64,000 bases of DNA from CAYPFY01 sp964410105 (lineage in GTDB: Bacteria > Bacteroidota > Ignavibacteria > UBA10030 > SZUA-254), in the NCBI GenBank assembly GCA_964410105.1, contig CAYPFY010000003.1:124001-188000 (forward strand), given 5' to 3'. Below, in pieces: positions 17,508 through 25,801 of this stretch; position 1 is the stretch's first letter; every line of letters begins with the position of its first letter. The translations under genes were made by a program, and so were the position numbers. The notes under the pieces are model-generated. The model saw only the letters and a list, made by a program, of their open reading frames with translations. It was not told the origin of the DNA and did not search any database.

Positions 17508-17528
17508 CGCGGCGCCGAGCGCGCCGCG
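17508..17528 (+). terminator. GC-rich hairpin between kinase and GH3 gene
   Basis: CGCGGC (17508-17513) pairs with GCCGCG (17523-17528) around a 9-base loop. No T-run follows, so it may instead be a processing or attenuation element within the two-gene unit. Confidence 0.25.
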
Positions 17529-17555
17529 CGCGGAGGTTGTACCAGGACCTAAAAA

Positions 17556-20435
17556 ATGTCGAACAAAGCCCCAAAATCGGCGTCATCGCTCTTCATTGCC
17601 GGGGCCCTCGCCCTGCTCGCGGGGTGCGCGCCGACTCCTTCGGTCCGGCCGACCGACGCCTGGGTCGAATCGACTCTCCGCCGCCTCACCCTTGAAGAGA
17701 AAATCGGCCAGATGATCATGCCCCGGGCCTATGGCTACTACTACAGCTCGGAAGGCGACGAATTTCGCCGCCTCGTGCACATCGTCCGGGAGCGTAAATT
17801 CGGCGGCGTGGCCTTTTTCCAGGGGGATGTGCTTGAGACCGCCGAAATGGTCGACCGGCTTCAGCAGATGGCGGGGATTCCCCTGCTCATTGCAGGCGAT
17901 TTCGAGTGGGGTGCCGCAATGCGCATCCGCCGCGCCTCGCGTTTCCCCGAAGCCATGGCGCTGGGCGCCACCCGCGATAGCGCCCTCGTCGCCGCCATCG
18001 GAAAGGCCACCGGCGAGGAAGCGGATGCGATCGGCGTGAAGCTCGTTTTCGCCCCCGTCGCCGATGTCAACGTCAATCCCGATAATCCGGTCATCAATAC
18101 ACGGTCGTTCGGCGAAAGCCCTCTCCTGGTGGGCACGCTTTCGACAGCCTTCGCCCGGGGTCTCCAGTCCGCCGGGGTCCTCGCAACGGCGAAGCACTTT
18201 CCCGGCCACGGGGATACCCAGACGGATTCACACCTGAACCTCCCCCTCCTGAGAGAGACGAGGGCGAGGCTTGATTCAGTGGAGCTCACTCCCTTCAGAG
18301 AGCTCGTCTCATCGGGAGTGGCATCCGTCATGGTCGGGCATCTCGAGGTTCCTTCGCTTCAGAAGGGAGGATCCCTCCCGGCAACCCTCTCGCCCGGCGT
18401 CATCAACGGGGTTCTCAGGAGCGAGCTGAAATTTAGCGGACTCGTCATCACCGACGCGCTCGATATGGGCGCCCTGGTGAATACGTACGGCCAGGATTCC
18501 ATCGCCGTGAAAGCGGTCCAGGCAGGGGCGGATATTCTCCTGATGCCGGCCGATGAGGATGCCGCGGCGGCATCCCTCTTGAACGCCGTCAAATCGGGCA
18601 AGATTCCGGCGGAAAGGATTGATCAGTCGGTGAGAAAGATTCTGCTTGCGAAGAGTTCGCTTGGTCTCCACGACGCGCATCGCGCGGCAAATATCGCCGA
18701 GATCTCCAGCCGTGTCGCCACCCCGTCGCATCTTGCCCTCGCCCGTCTCGCCGCCCGGCATTCGATCACGCTTCTCAAAGGGGACGATCTTCTCCCCCTC
18801 CAGCGGACCGGGGTCAAGAAGATCCTCTGCGCCATCGTCGCGGATATCGAAAACTATCGGACGGAAATCAATCGCCCGTCAAGCCCGTGGACTAACGAGC
18901 CCGTGGGAGACTATTTTGTCGCCCAGATGAGGAAGAGATCTTTCAGTGTTCAGTCGGTCAGGATCGATCCTACGACGAGCGATCTTGAAGCTCTTCTGGC
19001 GGCGGCCCGGCGTGCCGATATTATCGTGTGCCCACTTTTCTCCAAGGCCCGCTCGGGCTCCGGAGCGATGGGCATTCCCCCAAAAACCGCGGCGGCCGTC
19101 GATACTCTGCTTTCGCTTGACAAGCCTGTCATCCTGATTGCCATGGGAAGCCCTTATGTTCTCGCGAATTTCGACGGCGCACAGGCGATGATGTGTACGT
19201 ATTCCGACGGGGAGCTATCGACCGAATCCGCCGTCGAGGCGCTGTTCGGCGAAATACCCACGACCGGCAAGCTGCCGGTGACCATCCCCGATATGTTCCC
19301 GTATGGCTCCGGGATTGAGCTCGGACAATCGGTCCTTCGGAAAGACAGCCCTGAGTCAGCCGGCATGAGCCGCGATGGTTTTGCGCGCGTCGACTCTGTC
19401 ATCGTGAGCGCGATCGGGGACAGCGCATTTCCCGGCGCGCAGGTCGCCGTCGTGAAATCGGGGACTCTCGTCTATGCGAAATCATACGGATCCCTGGAGT
19501 ACGGCGGCCGCCCCGTCGACAACTCGACCCTGTATGATATCGCCTCGATGACAAAGGTTTTTGCAACGACCCCGAGCATCATGTACCTCTACGATCAAGG
19601 CAAGATCTCCCTCGACGACCGGGTCACCAAATTTATTCCCGAGTTCGGCAATCACGGGAAGGAAAATATTTCCATAAGAAATCTTCTCGCCCACGACGCC
19701 GGGCTGCCTCCCTTCAAGCTTCTTTACAGGACGTGCAAGTCCCCTCAGGAAATACTCGATTCCGTGTACCAGACCGAGATGATTTACAGGACGGGGGATT
19801 CGACGGTGTACAGCGATTTCGATTTCATCCTTCTGGGCAAGATCGTCGAGCGAATTACAGGCAAAGCCCTTGACCGGTTCGCCGATTCCGTTTTCTTCAC
19901 ACCGCTCGGGATGGCCCATACGCTGTTCAACCCCGCGACGGCTCTCATCGACAATGTCGCCCCGACAGAACTCGACACCTCCTTCCGCCGCCAGATGGTT
20001 CGGGGAGTTGTGCACGACGAGAATGCATTCGCCCTCGGAGGCGTCTCCGGCCATGCAGGGCTTTTTTCGACCGCCTCAGATCTGGCCATCCTCATGGACA
20101 TGATCATGAATGGAGGGAGGTACGCAGGACGGCAGTATTTGAAGCCCGAGACCGTCGCGCTGTTCACGAAACGGCAGGGGAGAGGCGTCCGCGCCCTCGG
20201 CTGGGATATGAAGGCGGCGACGGGGTACAGCTCCGCCGGCACGCTCATGAGCGAGAAGACTTTCGGCCATACCGGATTCACAGGCACCTCGGTCTGGGCA
20301 GATCCGACCAAGGATATTTTCGTCATATTTCTTACCAACCGCGTCCACCCGACACGCGCCAACAATAAGATTGCCAAGGTGCGCCCGGCTCTTTATGACG
20401 CCGTGATGCGCGCCGGCCTCCCTGCAGCCCACTGA
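17556..20435 (+). CDS. Lipoprotein fusing a GH3 N-acetylhexosaminidase (NagZ-like) with a serine beta-lactamase/esterase domain
   Basis: 959 residues. A lipoprotein signal ends in LLAGC (Cys24). The GH3 domain (about 35-380) has the NagZ signature KHFPGHGDT (213-221) with DSH (224-226), where His and Asp act together as acid/base, and the nucleophile Asp300 in ITDALDMGAL. A second GH3 sandwich-like part follows (about 395-600). The C-terminal third (about 615-950) is a class C beta-lactamase/DD-peptidase fold with the SMTK motif, a YSD at the YxN position and HTGFTG. NagZ removes GlcNAc from muropeptides; the partner domain may hydrolyse an ester or peptide of the same fragments. The upstream kinase fits the recycling role. 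Such fusions are known in Bacteroidota relatives. Confidence 0.9.
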   Translation: MSNKAPKSASSLFIAGALALLAGCAPTPSVRPTDAWVESTLRRLTLEEKIGQMIMPRAYGYYYSSEGDEFRRLVHIVRERKFGGVAFFQGDVLETAEMVDRLQQMAGIPLLIAGDFEWGAAMRIRRASRFPEAMALGATRDSALVAAIGKATGEEADAIGVKLVFAPVADVNVNPDNPVINTRSFGESPLLVGTLSTAFARGLQSAGVLATAKHFPGHGDTQTDSHLNLPLLRETRARLDSVELTPFRELVSSGVASVMVGHLEVPSLQKGGSLPATLSPGVINGVLRSELKFSGLVITDALDMGALVNTYGQDSIAVKAVQAGADILLMPADEDAAAASLLNAVKSGKIPAERIDQSVRKILLAKSSLGLHDAHRAANIAEISSRVATPSHLALARLAARHSITLLKGDDLLPLQRTGVKKILCAIVADIENYRTEINRPSSPWTNEPVGDYFVAQMRKRSFSVQSVRIDPTTSDLEALLAAARRADIIVCPLFSKARSGSGAMGIPPKTAAAVDTLLSLDKPVILIAMGSPYVLANFDGAQAMMCTYSDGELSTESAVEALFGEIPTTGKLPVTIPDMFPYGSGIELGQSVLRKDSPESAGMSRDGFARVDSVIVSAIGDSAFPGAQVAVVKSGTLVYAKSYGSLEYGGRPVDNSTLYDIASMTKVFATTPSIMYLYDQGKISLDDRVTKFIPEFGNHGKENISIRNLLAHDAGLPPFKLLYRTCKSPQEILDSVYQTEMIYRTGDSTVYSDFDFILLGKIVERITGKALDRFADSVFFTPLGMAHTLFNPATALIDNVAPTELDTSFRRQMVRGVVHDENAFALGGVSGHAGLFSTASDLAILMDMIMNGGRYAGRQYLKPETVALFTKRQGRGVRALGWDMKAATGYSSAGTLMSEKTFGHTGFTGTSVWADPTKDIFVIFLTNRVHPTRANNKIAKVRPALYDAVMRAGLPAAH

Positions 20436-20436
20436 G

Positions 20437-20481
20437 CGTCGGTCCCCACTTCCCTCGGCCGACGTTGACGATCGTCGGGCC
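20437..20481 (+). other. Three-part inverted repeat able to form two alternative hairpins
   Basis: CGTCGG (20437-20442), CCGACG (20459-20464) and CGTCGG (20473-20478) lie in series right after the GH3 stop. The middle copy can pair with either the first or the last; the second pairing can be extended to GGCCGACG/CGTCGGGCC with one bulged G. No T-run follows. The rest of the gap to 20624 shows only a TATATTCC at 20531-20538, without a TTG at the right distance, so no promoter is called. Confidence 0.3.
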
Positions 20482-20624
20482 TCAGGATCGAGCACCGGGG
20501 CGATATGATGCATTTTTGGCCGGAATTTCATATATTCCTCAATGTTGATCCGGGATTGTGCGTGGAATGCTGACGGTTCCGCGCGTCTCTCCTCGCGTGA
20601 TTTCCCCATTTGTGAAAGGATTCT

Positions 20625-22184
20625 ATGGCAATACCTCGCTTCAAGAACGAGCCGCTGACCGATTGGTCGAAACCGGCCAATCGTGCAAAACAGGAAAAAG
20701 CCATTGCGGCCATCAAGGACTCGCTCGGGAAGGAATATCCCAATATCATCGGCGGGCAACGGGTCATGAATACGGAAAAATTCCGGTCCGTCGATCCCTC
20801 AACTCCTCAGAATACGGTCGGGCTGTTTCAACAGGGCACCGCAGCCGACGCTCTCCGCGCCCTCGATGCCGCCTGGTTAGCTTTCCCGAAATGGGCGGAG
20901 GTTTCATCGGAAAAGCGCGCTGCCGTTCTCTTCCGCGCAGCAGCGCTCATGCGCAAGCGCCGGTTTGAGCTCAATGCCGTCATGATGTTCGAGGTCGGGA
21001 AGACATGGCCCGAAGCCGATGCCGATACCGCAGAGGCGATCGATTTTTGTGATTTTTATGGCCGGGAAATGCTCCGCTATGCAAAGGCCAAGCCGGCGAT
21101 TCAGCTCGCCGGAGAAAAAGATGAGCTCGCCTACATTCCCCTCGGCGCCGGGGTGGTCATCCCCCCCTGGAATTTTCCCCTCGCCATTCTCACCGGGATG
21201 AGCGCCGCCGCGATCGTCACCGGGAATACCGTTGTGCTGAAGCCCTCGAGCGACTCCCCCCTCATCGGCTACAAATTCTGCGGAATCATGGAAGATGCCG
21301 GCCTCCCGCCCGGCGTCCTTAATTTTGTGGCGGGTCCGGGAGCGGCCGTAGGCGATACGCTCGTCCGTCACCCGAACTGCCGGTTCATCGCGTTCACCGG
21401 CTCGAAGGAAGTGGGGATTCATATCAATACCGAAGCCGCCAAAGTCCAGCCCGGCCAGAGGTGGCTGAAACGCGTGATCGCCGAAATGGGAGGAAAGGAT
21501 GCCATAATCGTCGACAGCGAGGCGAATCTCGACGAGGCCGCCGCGGGGGTGACGGTGTCAGCCTTCGGTTTTCAGGGACAGAAATGCTCGGCATGCTCCC
21601 GGGCGATCGTTGACGAGAAAGTGTACGATCGTTTCCTCGGGCTCCTGAAAAAACGCGCGGATTCCATCACCGTCGGACCGTCCTACTCCCTCTCGAACTA
21701 TATGGGTCCCGTCGTCAATCGACGCTCGATGGAAAGCATCCAGCGCTATATCGACCGGGGGCTCATCGAAGCAGGGCGGCTCATCTCGGGGGGTGGGCCG
21801 GCGCCGCAATCCGACGGCTTCTTCATCAAGCCGACGATCATCGCCGACGTCGATCCGAGCGCGACGATCGCCCAGGAAGAGATCTTCGGCCCGGTCCTGG
21901 CCGTGATAAGGGCGCAGAATTTCGATCACGCCATCGAGATCGCCAACAACACGGAATTCGGGCTCACCGGCGCGGTCTACACGAAGAATAAGAAAAAACT
22001 CTCCGAAGCCAAGAAGAGATTTCACTGCGGCAACCTTTATCTCAACCGCAAGTGTACCGGGGCCATGGTCGGCGCCCATCCTTTCGGGGGTTTCAATATG
22101 AGCGGCACCGATTCCAAGGCGGGGGGGCAGGACTATCTCCTGCTGTTCCTCCAGGCCAAGTCGATCGCAACAAATCTGAAATAG
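20625..22184 (+). CDS. L-glutamate gamma-semialdehyde (1-pyrroline-5-carboxylate) dehydrogenase
   Basis: 519 residues of the RocA/PruA-type aldehyde dehydrogenase family. It oxidises glutamate semialdehyde to glutamate with NAD, ending proline and ornithine/arginine breakdown. The NAD-binding PPWNFPLAILTGMSAAA, TGNTVVLKPSSDSPLIG and AFTGSKEVG are followed by the catalytic motif FGFQGQKCSACSR, with the nucleophile at Cys321, and EIFGPVLAV. AAAGGA precedes the ATG. No proline dehydrogenase gene is in the window. sucC starts 4 bases after the stop, so carbon from glutamate and the TCA cycle may be regulated together; that is inference. Confidence 0.92.
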   Translation: MAIPRFKNEPLTDWSKPANRAKQEKAIAAIKDSLGKEYPNIIGGQRVMNTEKFRSVDPSTPQNTVGLFQQGTAADALRALDAAWLAFPKWAEVSSEKRAAVLFRAAALMRKRRFELNAVMMFEVGKTWPEADADTAEAIDFCDFYGREMLRYAKAKPAIQLAGEKDELAYIPLGAGVVIPPWNFPLAILTGMSAAAIVTGNTVVLKPSSDSPLIGYKFCGIMEDAGLPPGVLNFVAGPGAAVGDTLVRHPNCRFIAFTGSKEVGIHINTEAAKVQPGQRWLKRVIAEMGGKDAIIVDSEANLDEAAAGVTVSAFGFQGQKCSACSRAIVDEKVYDRFLGLLKKRADSITVGPSYSLSNYMGPVVNRRSMESIQRYIDRGLIEAGRLISGGGPAPQSDGFFIKPTIIADVDPSATIAQEEIFGPVLAVIRAQNFDHAIEIANNTEFGLTGAVYTKNKKKLSEAKKRFHCGNLYLNRKCTGAMVGAHPFGGFNMSGTDSKAGGQDYLLLFLQAKSIATNLK

Positions 22185-22188
22185 CCTC

Positions 22189-23355
22189 ATGAAGATACAC
22201 GAGTATCAGGGCAAGGAAATTCTGAAAAAATTCGGGGTAGCCGTCCCTGCCGGAGGCCCCGCGTTTTCGGCCGAGGAGGCGGTCCGCGTGGCCGAAGGCC
22301 TCGGGGGCGACCTGTGGGTCGTGAAGGCTCAGATCCATGCCGGGGGCCGCGGGAAGGGGGGAGGGGTGAAAATCGCCGGAAGCCTCGCAGAAGTCCGCCA
22401 GATCGCCTCGGAAATTCTCGGGATGCGGCTCGTGACACACCAGACAGGTCCCGAGGGGAGGATTGTGCGAAAACTCCTCGTCGAGCAGGGGGTCTCGATC
22501 GCCCGGGAATTGTACGTCGGCATCACGCTTGATCGCGCGCAATCGCGGAACGTCGTCATGGCCTCGACCGAAGGGGGGGTCGAGATTGAAAAGGTCGCAT
22601 CGGAGTCGCCGGAAAGAATTCTCCGCGAGACCGCCTCGCCTTCGATCGGCTTCAGGGAATTTCAGGCCCGTAAGCTCGGATTCGGCCTCGGGCTCTCCCC
22701 GCAGGCTCTTCCCCATGCCACGCGCTTCCTCATGGGACTCTATCGGGCCTATGAGGAAACCGACGCGACCCTCGCCGAAATCAATCCGCTCGTGGTCACG
22801 GCCGCCGGCCAGGTGCTGGCGCTTGACGCGAAGATGAATTTTGACGACAACGCTCTCTTCCGCCATCCGGAGATCGCCGCCATGCGGGATCTTGACGAAG
22901 AAGAGCCCCTCGAGATCGAAGCGTCCAAGTTCAATCTGAATTACATCAAACTGGACGGCAATGTCGGGTGCATGGTGAACGGCGCGGGCCTCGCCATGGG
23001 AACCATGGACATCATCAAGCTCGCAGGCGGCGAGCCCGCCAACTTCCTCGACGTCGGAGGAGGCGCAAACGTGGAAACGGTGTCGAACGGTTTCAGGATC
23101 ATCCTCTCCGATAATAACGTGAAAGCCATCCTTATCAACATTTTCGGCGGGATCGTCCGCTGCGACCGGGTGGCGAATGGCGTCGTGCAGGCGGCAAGAA
23201 ACCTTCACCTCACCGTCCCGGTGGTCGTCAGGCTCGAAGGCACCAACGCGACCGAGGCGCGGGAAATTTTGGCGAAATCCGGACTGAACTTTTCCGTCGC
23301 CACAAGCCTCCAGGACGCCGCCGGAAAGGTCACCCGGGCGATTTCGGCATCCTAA
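22189..23355 (+). CDS. sucC: Succinyl-CoA synthetase (ADP-forming) beta subunit
   Basis: ATP-grasp beta subunit of the TCA-cycle enzyme that makes ATP or GTP from succinyl-CoA. It starts MKIHEYQGKEILKKFGV, has the nucleotide loop AQIHAGGRGKGGGVK, the metal site EINPLVVT, and the C-terminal INIFGGIVRCDRVANGVV with DVGGGAN. The 388 residues equal the E. coli length. It is unusual that the alpha subunit gene sucD does not follow: gatB begins with GTG directly after the sucC stop. sucD must lie elsewhere. Confidence 0.96.
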   Translation: MKIHEYQGKEILKKFGVAVPAGGPAFSAEEAVRVAEGLGGDLWVVKAQIHAGGRGKGGGVKIAGSLAEVRQIASEILGMRLVTHQTGPEGRIVRKLLVEQGVSIARELYVGITLDRAQSRNVVMASTEGGVEIEKVASESPERILRETASPSIGFREFQARKLGFGLGLSPQALPHATRFLMGLYRAYEETDATLAEINPLVVTAAGQVLALDAKMNFDDNALFRHPEIAAMRDLDEEEPLEIEASKFNLNYIKLDGNVGCMVNGAGLAMGTMDIIKLAGGEPANFLDVGGGANVETVSNGFRIILSDNNVKAILINIFGGIVRCDRVANGVVQAARNLHLTVPVVVRLEGTNATEAREILAKSGLNFSVATSLQDAAGKVTRAISAS

Positions 23356-24771
23356 GTGACGTCCCAGACCTACGATCCCGTCATCGGCCTCGAAGTCCAT
23401 GCCCAGCTCTCCACGGCGTCAAAGGCGTTCTGTACCTGCTCGACTCACTTTGGCGATCCTCCCAATACGAACGTGTGCCCGATCTGCCTCGGCATGCCCG
23501 GGGTCCTTCCCGTCCTCAACAGGAAAGCGGTGGAATTCGCCCTCAGGATGGGCCTCTCGGTCAGCTCCCGCATCTCTCCCGAATCTCTCCTCGCACGGAA
23601 GAACTATTTCTACCCCGACCTTCCCAAAGGATACCAGATCTCCCAGTACGAAGAACCGATCTGCTCCGGAGGTTTTGTCGAACTCGATGAGCCCCCGGGG
23701 AAACGGATAAGACTGACTCGCATTCACCTGGAAGAGGATGCGGGGAAATCGATCCACGACCGGGGAGAGGGAACGCTGCTCGATTTCAACCGCTGCGGGA
23801 TTCCGCTCATCGAGATTGTGAGCGAACCGGATATCGGCTCCCCCCATGAAGCCTACCTGTTCCTCCATAAAATCCGGCAGATCGTCACCTATCTCGGCAT
23901 ATGCGATGGCAACATGGAGGAGGGGAGCCTGAGGTGCGATGCGAACGTTTCTGTACGAAGGAAGGGAGAGAAGAAACTGGGCGCGAAGATTGAGGTGAAA
24001 AACATGAACTCGGTCCGGAGCGTCGAACGGGCCCTTGAATCCGAGATCCAGCGCCAGATCCAGCTCATCGATGGAGGGGGGAGCGTTACCCCCGAAACTC
24101 TGTTCTGGGACGAGGACCGCAGCGCCGCCTATCCGATGCGGGTCAAGGAGGAGGCACACGACTACAGATACTTCCCGGAGCCGGATCTGAGCCCGATCCG
24201 CGTTGATCCGGAATTGATCGAATCGATACGCGCCTCGCTTCCGGAACATCCGACGACACGGAGAGACCGGTTCATGAGCGAATACGGTCTCCCCAAGTAT
24301 GATGCCGATGTTCTTACCGCCGAGAAGCCTTTTGCGGATTTTTTCGAAGATACGGTTCGCCACACAGGCCCCGCCCTGGCCAAGCAGGCGAGCAACTGGG
24401 TGATGACCGAGGTGATCCGGGGGGCCGGTTTTCCGGTCCGGCCTGAGAACCTTGCGAGGATGATCCGTATGATCGGCGAAGGCACGATCAGCAGCAGGAT
24501 CGCCAAAGAAGTTTTTGCCGAAATGCTTTCCTCAGGCGAAGATCCGGACGCAATTGTCGCACGAAAAGGGCTCGTGCAACTCTCCGATCCTTCGGTTCTG
24601 GAGAAGATGGTGGACGAGATTTTGCAGAAAAACCCCGAGCAGGTGAAGCAATACCGGGCAGGAAACGGGAAAATCCTGGGATTTTTCGTCGGCGAGGCGA
24701 TGAAGGCATCGAAGGGGAAGGCCAACCCGGCTCTCCTTAATGAAATCCTCAAACGCAGGCTCGCCCCGTGA
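23356..24771 (+). CDS. gatB: Aspartyl/glutamyl-tRNA amidotransferase subunit B
   Basis: GatB carries the kinase and tRNA-binding functions of GatCAB, which converts Glu-tRNA(Gln) or Asp-tRNA(Asn) to the amide form. Signature stretches are VIGLEVHAQLSTASKAFC, the zinc Cys pair in CTCSTHFGDPPNTNVCPICLG, ARKNYFYPDLPKGYQISQYEEPIC, and RCDANVSVR, ending in the YqeY-like tail. 471 residues. The GTG start touches the sucC stop. Presence of gatB implies indirect aminoacylation of tRNA(Gln) and/or tRNA(Asn); gatA and gatC are not in the window. Confidence 0.97.
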   Translation: MTSQTYDPVIGLEVHAQLSTASKAFCTCSTHFGDPPNTNVCPICLGMPGVLPVLNRKAVEFALRMGLSVSSRISPESLLARKNYFYPDLPKGYQISQYEEPICSGGFVELDEPPGKRIRLTRIHLEEDAGKSIHDRGEGTLLDFNRCGIPLIEIVSEPDIGSPHEAYLFLHKIRQIVTYLGICDGNMEEGSLRCDANVSVRRKGEKKLGAKIEVKNMNSVRSVERALESEIQRQIQLIDGGGSVTPETLFWDEDRSAAYPMRVKEEAHDYRYFPEPDLSPIRVDPELIESIRASLPEHPTTRRDRFMSEYGLPKYDADVLTAEKPFADFFEDTVRHTGPALAKQASNWVMTEVIRGAGFPVRPENLARMIRMIGEGTISSRIAKEVFAEMLSSGEDPDAIVARKGLVQLSDPSVLEKMVDEILQKNPEQVKQYRAGNGKILGFFVGEAMKASKGKANPALLNEILKRRLAP

Positions 24772-24823
24772 AGTCTCGGTCGTCGGGCGTTAAATCTTGT
24801 CACCAAAGTTGAGCAGGGAAAAT

Positions 24824-25594
24824 ATGCGAAAGAAAATTATCGCCGGCAATTGGAAGATGAATAAGGACATACACGAGACGGCCGCTCTCATCGCCGGCCT
24901 CACCGAGAGGCTGAAGGCGTTTCGGGATAATGTGGAGGTCGTGATCTGCCCTCCCTTTACATCCCTCGTCGTCGCGCAGTCCCTCGTCAAGGGCACCTCG
25001 ATCGGGCTGGGCGCACAGAATATGTCTCAGCACGATGACGGCGCGTTCACCGGCGAAATTTCGGGACAAATGCTCTGCGCTCTCGGATGCCGGTATGTTA
25101 TCCTCGGCCATTCCGAACGCCGCCAGTACTTTGGAGAGACCGATTCGACCGTCAATGCCAAACTGAAGAAGGCATTGGCCTCAGGCCTCACCCCGATCGT
25201 CTGCGTCGGGGAGACCCTTGAGGAAAGGGAAAAGAATCTCACCGAGAGTACCATCTCCCTCCAGATAAAGGGGGTCCTCCACGAACTTTCCTCGGCCGAT
25301 CTGGACCGGCTTATCATCGCCTATGAGCCCGTGTGGGCGATCGGCACGGGCCGTAATGCCACCCCCGCTCAAGCGAACGATGTCCACCGGCTCATTCGCA
25401 GGCTGGTGAGCCAGATCTCAGGCTGGCCCTCTGCCGAAAAGGTGAGAATCCAGTATGGCGGCAGCATGAATCCCCAGAATGCGGCCGATCTCCTCTCTCA
25501 GCCCGATGTCGACGGCGGGCTGATAGGGGGCGCAAGCCTGAAGGCCGAGGCCTTCATGGCCATCGTCCGGGCCGCTTCCGAAATTTCCGCCTGA
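24824..25594 (+). CDS. tpiA: Triosephosphate isomerase
   Basis: Interconverts dihydroxyacetone phosphate and glyceraldehyde 3-phosphate. The N-terminus KKIIAGNWKMNK has the catalytic Lys; GHSERRQYFGE carries the electrophilic His and IAYEPVWAIGTG the catalytic Glu, with the phosphate loop IQYGGSMNPQNA and GGLIGGASL. The ATG at 24824 follows AGGGAA and gives 256 residues, the usual size; a TTG at 24797 is less likely. It is apart from the gap-pgk pair at 7.6 kb. Confidence 0.97.
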   Translation: MRKKIIAGNWKMNKDIHETAALIAGLTERLKAFRDNVEVVICPPFTSLVVAQSLVKGTSIGLGAQNMSQHDDGAFTGEISGQMLCALGCRYVILGHSERRQYFGETDSTVNAKLKKALASGLTPIVCVGETLEEREKNLTESTISLQIKGVLHELSSADLDRLIIAYEPVWAIGTGRNATPAQANDVHRLIRRLVSQISGWPSAEKVRIQYGGSMNPQNAADLLSQPDVDGGLIGGASLKAEAFMAIVRAASEISA

Positions 25595-25670
25595 TCGCCT
25601 CCCGCTTGGTTATACCCGTCCGGACGTAAACGTTAAATCGAAGAAATAGCCCGAAATCCCTAGATTTTCG

Positions 25671-25701
25671 TTGCTATCCCCCCTTTTTTTTATTATATTT
25701 C
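25671..25701 (+). promoter_or_regulatory. Promoter of the ten-gene GH2-smc-lpx run
   Basis: TTG at 25671-25673, 20 bases that include a C/T tract, then TATATTTC at 25694-25701 (seven of eight positions of TAnnTTTG). It leaves a 5' leader of about 95 bases before the TTG start at 25802. The rest of the gap 25595-25801 shows only a CGTCCGGACG palindrome near 25618. Confidence 0.6.
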
Positions 25702-25801
25702 AGGGCGAGGGGATACTTAATCCCCGATTTACGTGTTTTTTGGGCATAGTCGCGCGTTTTTCTTCCTCCGTCTCCTCTGGGGCCCGGAGGGAGCGGTCGT
25801 C

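Noticed and set aside
17556..20435. Beta-lactam resistance gene
   Set aside because: The lactamase-like domain is fused to a NagZ-like glycosidase, has YSD at the YxN position, and is better explained as a cell wall hydrolase or esterase.
20516..20538. TTG ... TATATTCC as a promoter of the P5C dehydrogenase gene
   Set aside because: The spacing is only 12 bases, far from the 19-20 seen in the other promoters, and no other TTG stands at the right distance.
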